From an uncultured Acetatifactor sp. (GTDB lineage: Bacteria; Bacillota; Clostridia; Lachnospirales; Lachnospiraceae), in NCBI GenBank assembly GCA_910577665.1, contig CAJTOJ010000010.1:49812-113811 (forward strand): a stretch of DNA of 64,000 nucleotides. Reading direction: 5' to 3'. The position numbers and the translations under genes are program-made. The first letter of the stretch is position 1. Each line of letters starts with the position of its first letter. A model generated the notes under the pieces. The model did no database searches, was not told where the DNA came from, and saw only the letters and a list, made by a program, of their open reading frames with translations. This document shows, piece by piece, positions 54,075-60,916 of the stretch.

Positions 54075-55861
54075 TGATACCAGCTCCTTTGCGCTTCATA
54101 CATAGAGGCATAAATGCCCTTTTGAGAGAGCAGGTTTTCATGATTTCCCTTCTCAGCTACTTTTCCATCGTCCACCACAATAATCTCATCTGCCAGACGG
54201 GCGGCGCCCAGTCTGTGGGTGATGAAGATCGTGGATTTTCCGGCACTGATTCTGCCGAACATTTCATAGATGCCGCTTTCTGCCACCGGATCCAGCGCCG
54301 CCGTGGGCTCATCCAGAATCTGTACCGCTGCCGGGTTATACAGGGCTCTGGCGATGGCCAGACGCTGCCACTGGCCTCCGGAGAGATCCACGCCCTGTTC
54401 CTTTATCTTTCCCAAAGGGGTCTCCATGCCCTGGGGCAGGTCAGCAATCGCCTGGCCGAGGCCTATTGCCTCCGCGGCTTCCCGGATCTTTGTCTGGTCT
54501 CTTTGGAGCACGTTTCCCAGCGCGATATTATCCTCCAGGGATATCTGATACCTGGCGAAATCCTGATAGACCACAGAGAAGAATGCTTTCAGCTGTGCCT
54601 GGCTGAAGGTCTTCAGTTCCCTGCCGTTTAGCAGGATCTCCCCTTCATAATTATCATACAGACCGGTCAGGAGCTTTGTCAGCGTGGTTTTTCCGGCTCC
54701 GTTAATGCCCACGAAGGCATAATGCCTGCCGCTTTCCAGGCGAAGGCTGAAATCTTTTAAGATGTCCTTTTCCGTGCCCGGATACCGGAAAGATACCTGG
54801 CGGAATTCCAGGCTTTCAAATGTGTCTCCGGTGCCAGGCACATCCAGTGCTCCGGGGGTTTCAGACAAGGCGCAGAAGGCAGTCAGATCCTTGCAGTATT
54901 CCAGGTTCTGGGCGATCTGGTTCATGGTGTCGGACAGCTCCCAGGACATCATCTGGATCAGGTTCAGGGTGGAGGTGATGAGCCCCATGAACATACCCGG
55001 GGTGATGATGCCTTTCGTCAGCGGAAACAGAAGCACACTGATGATCAGCAGGGAGAGCAGCACCGTGATCAGGCTGGAACCTTTCAGGCGCACGAAGAAC
55101 CTGGCGCTCACTCCCACGGAAATTTTCCGGGCGGCTTCATATCTTTCCAGCCACTGTTGGTTCACCTTTTCCGTATAACCGAAAAGCGCCCGTTCTTCTA
55201 CACTTTCCCGTCCCTGTAACACACCCTTCAGGTAGTTTGCCCTGCGCAAGTGCTTCTCTGCTTCCTTATTTTCTTCGTAGATCTGCTGTCCACCCTTTAT
55301 AGCCAACCGGAACAGGGGAACGGAGATGACCACAATAGCCAGTCCGGCCCACCACACCTGGGCCATCAGTATGGCAAGCAGGGAGCCCACCCGCAGGATG
55401 ATGTTCGCTGTGCCGAGAATATTGTTGAAGCCGCCGGTCAGCCTCCCCACAGGGTCACTACACACCCGGTTGACCAGCTCCCAGGTGTCATTGTCCTCCA
55501 CATGCCGGTATTCCAGCGCGGCCCGCTTCTCGGCAATTCTGGTGCGATATGCGAATTCCAGTCGCATTTGCATTTTCAGGTTTATGTAGCTCATCAGCTG
55601 CCAGTTCAGGTTGTTGTAGGTCACAATGGCGACCAGGCACAACAGGGGCGGGAAGATGGCCGACTGTCCGGTTTTTCCGGAGAAGATGCCCAGGGCGGTG
55701 TCGATAAAGGCCGCCGTGGCTAACACCTGTAGTGACGGCAGGACAGACACCAGTATCTGATTGAGCGTCTTGATCCCCGCGTATACCGGGCAGACTGTGA
55801 AAGGGATCCTTAAAAAGTCCTTGAAGCCATATTTTTTTTGGCTTATCAGTAATTTGTCCAT
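54071..55861 (-). CDS. ABC exporter half-transporter, first subunit
   Basis: A 596-residue exporter. The membrane domain spans about 20-310 ('LPSLQVLATAAFIDTALGIF', 'LLSLLIISVLLFPLTKGIIT'). The ATPase domain has Walker A 'GINGAGKTT', Q-loop 'VVYQDFARYQ', signature 'LSGGQWQR', Walker B 'VQILDEPTAALD' and H-loop 'FITHRLGAA'. The start is ATG 55861 with GGGGTG; an in-frame TTG at 55885 is possible. It is the first gene of a two-gene operon with a TTGACA promoter and a ~130-base hairpin-rich leader. The substrate is unknown; a peptide is likely given the family. Confidence 0.93.
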   Translation of the reverse strand: MDKLLISQKKYGFKDFLRIPFTVCPVYAGIKTLNQILVSVLPSLQVLATAAFIDTALGIFSGKTGQSAIFPPLLCLVAIVTYNNLNWQLMSYINLKMQMRLEFAYRTRIAEKRAALEYRHVEDNDTWELVNRVCSDPVGRLTGGFNNILGTANIILRVGSLLAILMAQVWWAGLAIVVISVPLFRLAIKGGQQIYEENKEAEKHLRRANYLKGVLQGRESVEERALFGYTEKVNQQWLERYEAARKISVGVSARFFVRLKGSSLITVLLSLLIISVLLFPLTKGIITPGMFMGLITSTLNLIQMMSWELSDTMNQIAQNLEYCKDLTAFCALSETPGALDVPGTGDTFESLEFRQVSFRYPGTEKDILKDFSLRLESGRHYAFVGINGAGKTTLTKLLTGLYDNYEGEILLNGRELKTFSQAQLKAFFSVVYQDFARYQISLEDNIALGNVLQRDQTKIREAAEAIGLGQAIADLPQGMETPLGKIKEQGVDLSGGQWQRLAIARALYNPAAVQILDEPTAALDPVAESGIYEMFGRISAGKSTIFITHRLGAARLADEIIVVDDGKVAEKGNHENLLSQKGIYASMYEAQRSWYQ

Positions 55862-55993
55862 GTTTACACCCCATGCCTGTTTCAAGAAGGGTGCTTACAC
55901 ACCTTTTTGCGGCATCCATTCCATATTTCGGAAGTTTACTTTCAGACTTCCAGGCCTTGAAAGGCCCGGGGCCTCTTTTTTCCTTCGTTTTTA

Positions 55994-56022
55994 AACGTAA
56001 CATCATTGCAAATAATTGTCAA
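55994..56022 (-). promoter_or_regulatory. Promoter of the ABC exporter operon
   Basis: On the minus strand an exact TTGACA (56022-56017), a 17-base spacer and TACGTT (55999-55994). The leader down to ATG 55861 contains GGCC...GGCC and GGAAGT...ACTTCC hairpins, which may be regulatory. Confidence 0.6.
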
Positions 56023-56114
56023 GTGTTGGTGTAGGCATTCAATTTGTAAACATCGAAAAAACGGATATGATGTGGAATGAGTATGGAGACTTGCAAAGAC
56101 AATCTCTGATTGAC

Positions 56115-56240
56115 TTAAGCATATTGGCGAATGCCTGCTTTGAATAAATTTTTTTCCGGATTGACAGCAAATTGGTTCGGGTCTGCAATGACGGAGTTCA
56201 CGGCAGATAAAAAGGCATTTTTAATTTTGTTGTGCGACAT
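56115..56240 (-). pseudogene. IS4-type transposase N-terminal remnant
   Basis: A 41-codon frame reads 'MSHNKIKNAFLSAVNSVIA' then 'DPNQFAVNPEKNLF' and stops. The 'DPxxFxxNPxKDFTR' pattern is the usual N-terminus of IS4-family transposases of Firmicutes, here truncated and mutated after 'NPEK'. AAGGAGG is still present upstream. No inverted repeats or downstream transposase were found. Confidence 0.55.
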
Positions 56241-56318
56241 ATGGCATGTGCCTCCTTGTATAAGCAATCGACTTTCATGCCCTGGTGGTGCATCGCCAGG
56301 CGTATATAATTTACTATA

Positions 56319-56435
56319 AAAGTCTGGTACCGCGAAGTGTTTTTGTGCTTCCTATGCGCAAAAACCGAGACAGCTGTGCGCCAAAATGAGCTTCTCTTGC
56401 TCATTTTGTGTGCATCACCTAAACTCCCAGACTTT
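56319..56435. repeat. MITE-like family, copy 7, variant ends
   Basis: It has the family core (CCGAGAC...GTGCGCCAAAA...TTTTGTGTGCAT) and both hairpins (TTTTTGTGC/GCGCAAAAA and CAAAATGAGC/GCTCATTTTG). The ends are a 9-bp AAAGTCTGG/CCAGACTTT repeat instead of GTTACTGTTC. It splits leader B. Confidence 0.65.
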
Positions 56436-56497
56436 CAGGTATGGTGGTGCGGCTGGCTGCATGGGAGTTTAGTATAAAGGAATGGGAAGCATGACGC

Positions 56498-56538
56498 AAG
56501 GGACAGATGGGTTGATATTTTCAACCCATCTGTCCCTT
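56498..56538 (+). terminator. 18-bp perfect hairpin in leader B
   Basis: The stem and loop are identical to 48980-49020. Preservation without a single change, while flanking DNA has drifted, argues for selection or recent conversion. Confidence 0.6.
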
Positions 56539-56565
56539 GTGTTTATATGGGGGAATTGCTATCAT
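56537..56565 (+). promoter_or_regulatory. Conserved promoter in leader B
   Basis: TTGTGT (56537-56542), 17 bases, TATCAT (56560-56565). It has the same boxes and spacing as leader A and predicts a ~320-base leader before ATG 56890. Confidence 0.5.
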
Positions 56566-56889
56566 GATAATAGAGGTCAATAGGATGAGACCTTAAAGGA
56601 GAGGGGGGGTTCCATTGTACAGGTTAGGCAGTGCATGCCAGGAACCTTGCATGAGCAGCATATCCTTCATAGATAGTCAGGGGATTGAGAACTCTGGCTG
56701 ATTCTGCCATAGATTGCGGAAGAAGGATTGTTCCGAATGATCATGTATGGTATGTTAAGTGATAGGAAGAAAGCTCATGAAAATGGCCAGTCAGCACGAA
56801 GGAAGATGTGGTATGAGTTGATAAATGTCCATAAGGTGGAAAGAGGGCATATGCTTAAGGTGATATACCATTGTGAAAGGAGACGTACA

Positions 56890-57243
56890 ATGAAGAAAAG
56901 AATAGTGAATTTTGTTTTTTCCATGGTAATAGCATTGGTGATAGGGACACAGGCAGTGATGCCTGTGGAAGCGGCACAGGTTGAAACAGCAGCTTCTGCA
57001 AGGACATGGGTATGCCATCATTGTGGTACGGCAGTATATGTGACGGAAGTTCCCAGGCTGGTAAGTGTGGAAAGCGAACCGATTAGGAAATGTACAGATC
57101 CAAACCATAATTCCGGTACGTGCTACGTTTTTAATGCCACATATGTGAATGATTATGTGATTTCGTGCCCGGGCTGTGGCAGATCCAATGTGCAGGGACA
57201 TACTGCAGAATATAAAGTGGAAGTGCACAAGGATCGTATTTAA
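56890..57243 (+). CDS. Small secreted zinc-ribbon-like protein (module B)
   Basis: A 117-residue protein with signal peptide 'VFSMVIALVIGTQAVMPVEA' and a ~85-residue mature part. Two CxxC pairs, 'CHHCG' and 'CPGCG', plus 'KCTDPNH' and 'SGTCYVF', suggest a zinc-ribbon or disulfide-rich fold. No family is recognised. ATG 56890 follows GAAAGGAGACGTACA; the long frame to 56728 runs through the duplicated leader and is not coding. Sequence similarity to the module A peptide is low, but position, size, export and Cys pattern correspond. Confidence 0.75.
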   Translation: MKKRIVNFVFSMVIALVIGTQAVMPVEAAQVETAASARTWVCHHCGTAVYVTEVPRLVSVESEPIRKCTDPNHNSGTCYVFNATYVNDYVISCPGCGRSNVQGHTAEYKVEVHKDRI

Positions 57244-57294
57244 ACAGAGTGTGTGACGTAGCTATTACAGATATACAATTAAGGGGAAGATATC

Positions 57295-59598
57295 ATGAAA
57301 TGTAGACAGCCATCAAAAAAAAATTTTACTTTGGCATGCCTGGTGATGCTTTCCGTACTTTCTTCCTGCGGGCTTCGAAATCAATCGGAGCCTGCTTTTG
57401 ACGGGGCTGTGAACGGGACGGAAGAGGGGGAAGGTACCCGGCAGGGTATGGAAGGAGAAGCAGGGTCAGGGGAAGGTACGGATGGCATGATTGCTGTGGC
57501 GGATTTTTCTTATTTTTTGCCGGACATTCCCCTGTTCACCTACTATGCAGACCAGGAATATTGTTTAAACGGAGAATACTTTTACTATACGCAGCCGGTG
57601 GAGCATGGGGGAGATGGGGAATGTTATTGCCACATTGCCAGATACCATATTTCCGATGGCAGCCAGGAGAAGGACTATATTGTTCTGGAAAAAAGCATGG
57701 AGGAGCTATTTGTCATTGAAATGCTTGCTGACAAAGAAGGAAACTGCTATATGTTCCTGGGTCCCTCTCAAGGAGAACAGGGGGCAGACTGCAATTATTA
57801 CCTGGAGAAATACGGAACGGATGGGAGATTGCAATGGCAGACGGTGTATACTCCGGAAGAATTATCTGGCAAGGGGATGCATCTTGAACAGGGGACGGTG
57901 ACAGAGGACGGGAGAGTGTTCCTCTACACATCCGGGACTGGCGGAACTGTCTTTTCCTTCGGGGCTGGAGGCAGGCTGGATGAAGTATATACGCCGGGTC
58001 TGGATAGTCTGGACAGGGTTGTTATCGGGAAAGGGAATAAGGTATATGGATACTGTGCCACTGGTGTGGAATCAAAATTTATGGAACTGGGAAAAGGAAA
58101 GGAAGCAGATGTATATACGGCGCCAGTGGTTCCGCTTGGAGTGTATGACGGATATGAGGATGGGCTGTATCTGCGGACAGGGGATGGGCTGTGGCGATAT
58201 GTACCGGAGACAGGGGAGGCAGTATATCTGTGGGGATGGGATGACGCATATGTACAGGTGGATGGGAACCAGATAGACAGGATCGCAGGAGAAGAACAGG
58301 GGATGGTATTGTTGTGTCTGGAACAAACTGACCGTTTTTACTGGGAACGGGAGATTCTGACATTTGCAGTAGTGAGTTCCAGAGAGGTACGGGAGTATCC
58401 GGGGAAGCAGACTGTCACGATGTCCTTCTGGTACCTGAATGACAGGCTTCGATATCTGGTAAGACGGTATAACAGGCAGAGTAAGGAATATCGGATAGAA
58501 TACGTACAGGAGGCAGACGATACGGAACTGGAGAGGAAACTTTTAAAAGGAGAAGCATCAGACTTGATTGTGTTGAATGGCCTGTATGGAAAGGGGCTGG
58601 TACAGATGGGGGCGCTTGAGGATCTGACGCCTTACTATGAGGCCAGTATATTGGTGGACTGGGAGGACATTCTGGAGCCGGCCAGGGAAGCATGCATCAT
58701 AAGTGGAAAGAATGTGGCTGTGATGCCGTGTTTTTTCATTGACAGCCTACGGGTAAGGCAGGAGGCTGACGGGGTGATCGTGCCGGAAAACGAGTGGACA
58801 GTATGGAAGTTTCTGGAAATGGGGGAGGGAAAACATGTATTTATGGTGCAGAGGCCGGGCAGTGTCTTTGAGACTTGTATGGGAATACGTTATGGGGATG
58901 TCTTTGTGGATTATGAGAGTAAGACGTGCAATTTTGACAGTGACGAGTTCCATCAGATTCTGGAGGAATGCAGCCGGATGGGAACCTATGGGAAGTCTGA
59001 GCCAAATTCTGTTGCCGTATATGAAGGGGAAGAAGAGTGGCTGTATGACAGTGTAAGTATACGTAATGCTGTGAATGCAGTATCATGGCTGGATGAGGAT
59101 TATGCGGAAAGGCTCGTGGGATATCCGGGAATGGAGGGAGCAGAATATGCATTGTGCAATGAAGGCATGTTTGCCATGAACAGCAGGTCGGAAAATAAAG
59201 AAGGGGCATGGGACTTTCTGGAATATCTGGTATCAGAGGAGACCCAGGAGGCGGTGACATGGGCATTTCCTTCCAGGAAAGACTGCTTTGAGAGGTACCT
59301 GGCAGACAGGTATGAAGAGCCGGCTTTTTCATGGAATGAGCGTACCGGGACACTTCTGGGATTTTCCGGTGGGTTATCGGAATTTTCGGAATCAACGGAG
59401 GCATATGAAAAGGCATGTCAGAAAATATGGAGTATGCTGGATTACCTTGTTCCGGACACTACCTATGGAGCAGTAGATGATCCTGTCCGGGCGATTGTAA
59501 TGGAGGAGGCAGAGATGTATTTTGCAAAAGGTGCGTCATTGGAGGGGACAGTGAATAAGATCCAGAAAAGAGTGCAGCTTATGCTGGATGAGAATTAA
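57295..59598 (+). CDS. Lipoprotein with propeller-like and solute-binding-like halves (module B)
   Basis: A 767-residue lipoprotein with signal and lipobox 'LSVLSSC', followed by a Gly/Glu spacer. The first half (about 60-360) has repeated beta motifs ('GEYFYYTQP', 'GRVFLYTSG', 'GNKVYGYCATG', 'GLYLRTGDGLWRY'). The second half resembles extracellular solute-binding proteins ('VTMSFWYLNDRLRYLVRRYN', 'KLLKGEASDLIVLNG', 'KEGAWDFLEYLVS', 'FPSRKDCFERYL'). The C-terminal ~35 residues match its paralogue at 49983. AAGGGGAAGATATC sets the ATG. As in module A there is no permease gene nearby. The region looks slightly more AT-rich than module A. Confidence 0.82.
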   Translation: MKCRQPSKKNFTLACLVMLSVLSSCGLRNQSEPAFDGAVNGTEEGEGTRQGMEGEAGSGEGTDGMIAVADFSYFLPDIPLFTYYADQEYCLNGEYFYYTQPVEHGGDGECYCHIARYHISDGSQEKDYIVLEKSMEELFVIEMLADKEGNCYMFLGPSQGEQGADCNYYLEKYGTDGRLQWQTVYTPEELSGKGMHLEQGTVTEDGRVFLYTSGTGGTVFSFGAGGRLDEVYTPGLDSLDRVVIGKGNKVYGYCATGVESKFMELGKGKEADVYTAPVVPLGVYDGYEDGLYLRTGDGLWRYVPETGEAVYLWGWDDAYVQVDGNQIDRIAGEEQGMVLLCLEQTDRFYWEREILTFAVVSSREVREYPGKQTVTMSFWYLNDRLRYLVRRYNRQSKEYRIEYVQEADDTELERKLLKGEASDLIVLNGLYGKGLVQMGALEDLTPYYEASILVDWEDILEPAREACIISGKNVAVMPCFFIDSLRVRQEADGVIVPENEWTVWKFLEMGEGKHVFMVQRPGSVFETCMGIRYGDVFVDYESKTCNFDSDEFHQILEECSRMGTYGKSEPNSVAVYEGEEEWLYDSVSIRNAVNAVSWLDEDYAERLVGYPGMEGAEYALCNEGMFAMNSRSENKEGAWDFLEYLVSEETQEAVTWAFPSRKDCFERYLADRYEEPAFSWNERTGTLLGFSGGLSEFSESTEAYEKACQKIWSMLDYLVPDTTYGAVDDPVRAIVMEEAEMYFAKGASLEGTVNKIQKRVQLMLDEN

Positions 59599-59665
59599 CT
59601 GGGAATACCTGTCACTTCTGGAAATGTGAAATCAGAACCGGCTCCTTTATAATAGAGAGAAAAAG

Positions 59666-59709
59666 GAAGTAGAAAAGACTCCGGAATATCACGGAGCTTT
59701 TTCTACTTC
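59666..59709. terminator. Strong bidirectional terminator
   Basis: An ~17-bp stem (one mismatch, one G-T) with an 8-base loop. The right arm is T-rich, and TTTTT follows the left arm on the minus strand. It serves the convergent module B lipoprotein and the lipoprotein at 59689, overlapping the latter's stop codon. Confidence 0.85.
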
Positions 59710-60414
59710 TTTGATGGCTCCGGTGATGCCGATACCTTTCAGCAATTCACCCAGCTGTTCCACGGAAGAGGAGGAGAAATCTTCCGCCATAAGGAAGACT
59801 CCTGTGGCTGTCACGGAATGGTCTTCCCCGGCCACAAAAGACACCATCACAGAATGCCCCTTCTGGAAGGTGTACAGGTACAGGGTGTTGTGATCCAGAC
59901 TGCTGCTTACAAAGGTTTTGGATGCCATATAGACAGAGGCAGTGGCCAGGGCAGCGGATCCCTGTCTGGCATTCAACTGGTTTGCCAGGGAGGAGGCAGC
60001 CCTGCTATTTAAGAAGGTCCGAAGGGAATCGGAGAAGCTGTCCAGGGGATTGTTTTCTCCCAGAAGTGCCAGCAATTTACCCGTGTCGGGAACGGTGATT
60101 TCGTATACTGCCTGGGGAGTGGTATAATCACCAGCGGCCAGTTCCACCCGGAGTGTTTCCACTTCGCCCGATGCCATGCCGAACATTTCTCCGTAGCTGC
60201 TGTTCTTCACCATCTCTTCCATTAGTCCGATCACATCAAGTCCATGTGCGTATAAGGACCTGCTACTTCCACCCCGGACAGCGCAGCCTGAGAGAAAACA
60301 AGCCAGCAGAGACAATACAGCCAGGAAAAGGCAGATGCCTTTCCTGTTTACAGGATACTTCTTCCTGACAGGCAGAAGGGATACCGGAACAGATGTCTTT
60401 CTCAAGGGTTTCAT
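59689..60414 (-). CDS. Lipoprotein of unknown function
   Basis: A 241-residue protein with an extended basic N-terminus, hydrophobic segment 'GICLFLAVLSLLACFLSGC' and lipobox 'LSGC', so it is anchored outside the membrane. The mature part has an Ala/Ser-rich helical region ('SLANQLNARQGSAALATASV') and strand-like segments ('LYLYTFQKGHSVMVSFVAGE'). No family is recognised. AGCAGGAGGATAAC fixes the ATG. It is monocistronic; MITE copy 5 lies 26 bases upstream of the start, between gene and any promoter. Confidence 0.78.
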   Translation of the reverse strand: MKPLRKTSVPVSLLPVRKKYPVNRKGICLFLAVLSLLACFLSGCAVRGGSSRSLYAHGLDVIGLMEEMVKNSSYGEMFGMASGEVETLRVELAAGDYTTPQAVYEITVPDTGKLLALLGENNPLDSFSDSLRTFLNSRAASSLANQLNARQGSAALATASVYMASKTFVSSSLDHNTLYLYTFQKGHSVMVSFVAGEDHSVTATGVFLMAEDFSSSSVEQLGELLKGIGITGAIKEVEKAP

Positions 60415-60439
60415 GGTTGTTATCCTCCTGCTATATATA

Positions 60440-60595
60440 GATTTGTAGTAACAGTTCAGACAGCCCCTCTCGCGAAGTCAAAATTGCGCTCTGTGCAATT
60501 TTGCGAGACTTGTGGGCGCCAAAACGCATTCTTTTCGCGTTTTGTGTGCATTCTCGTAACAGTTCAGCGTCCTGTCTGAACTGTTACGATTTGTA
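60440..60595. repeat. MITE-like element, copy 5, with perfect target duplication
   Basis: The element spans 60448-60587 (140 bp). It has a perfect 16-bp terminal inverted repeat GTAACAGTTCAGACAG and perfect 8-bp GATTTGTA duplications (60440-60447, 60588-60595). Internal hairpins are AAAATTGC/GCAATTTT and CAAAACGC/GCGTTTTG. Confidence 0.88.
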
Positions 60596-60725
60596 TGGTT
60601 TTATGGTTTCTGCTTCTGGATGATATTCTGTGTGGGAGCACGACACGCTCTTTCCCGTATTTTAGCACTGTTCCTGTTTGGGGTCAATGCCAAAAGGTAA
60701 GTGCAATACATGAAGGAAACTTTGC

Positions 60726-60754
60726 TTGAAAAAAAGGTATATTAATGTTATGCT
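60726..60754 (+). promoter_or_regulatory. Promoter of the Hsp70-like operon leader
   Basis: TTGAAA (60726-60731), a 17-base spacer and TATGCT (60749-60754). It starts a ~115-base transcript that ends at the terminator at 60838-60875, before the Hsp70-like gene. Confidence 0.5.
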
Positions 60755-60792
60755 TAATATAGAATCTGGATTGCAATTTGTGAAATCTATAC

Positions 60793-60855
60793 ATGAGAGT
60801 TGTGAACAAAATGGACGGGAAGCCTTCCATTATGCAGACCGCCGATTATGGGTAA
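60793..60855 (+). CDS. Possible 20-residue leader peptide
   Basis: A short frame 'MRVVNKMDGKPSIMQTADYG' ends inside the 5' arm of the following terminator, the geometry of an attenuation leader. No good ribosome site precedes it, so translation is doubtful. Confidence 0.25.
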   Translation: MRVVNKMDGKPSIMQTADYG

Positions 60856-60875
60856 CACCATAGCGGCGGTTTTTT
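60838..60875 (+). terminator. Terminator/attenuator before the Hsp70-like gene
   Basis: A stem of 7 lower and 4 upper base pairs with an internal mismatch is followed by TTTTTT. No gene ends just upstream on this strand (60415-60837 is gene-free), so it either ends a small RNA begun at the 60754 promoter or attenuates the gene that starts 42 bases later. Confidence 0.7.
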
Positions 60876-60916
60876 AGGGATCTGGAGATGCATGAAGTAT
60901 AAACGGAGGTGTTAAT

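Larger units (their letters stand above)
56263..56815 (+). repeat. Duplicated leader B (paralogous to 48903-49335)
   Basis: The same blocks as leader A appear in the same order: 56263-56300 (hairpin with a compensating G-T pair), 56465-56575, 'TTCCATTGTACAGGT' near 56611, and 56722-56815. Between the first two blocks a repeat of the MITE-like family is inserted. Region 56241-56889 has no other gene. Confidence 0.85.

Noticed and set aside
56728..56889. Longer N-terminus for the module B secreted protein
   Set aside because: This stretch is the duplicated noncoding leader; the signal peptide and ribosome site fit ATG 56890.
14755..60587. CRISPR-like interpretation of the repeated elements
   Set aside because: Copies are dispersed over 45 kb, are 134-144 bp long with inverted ends and target duplications, and there are no spacers or cas genes.
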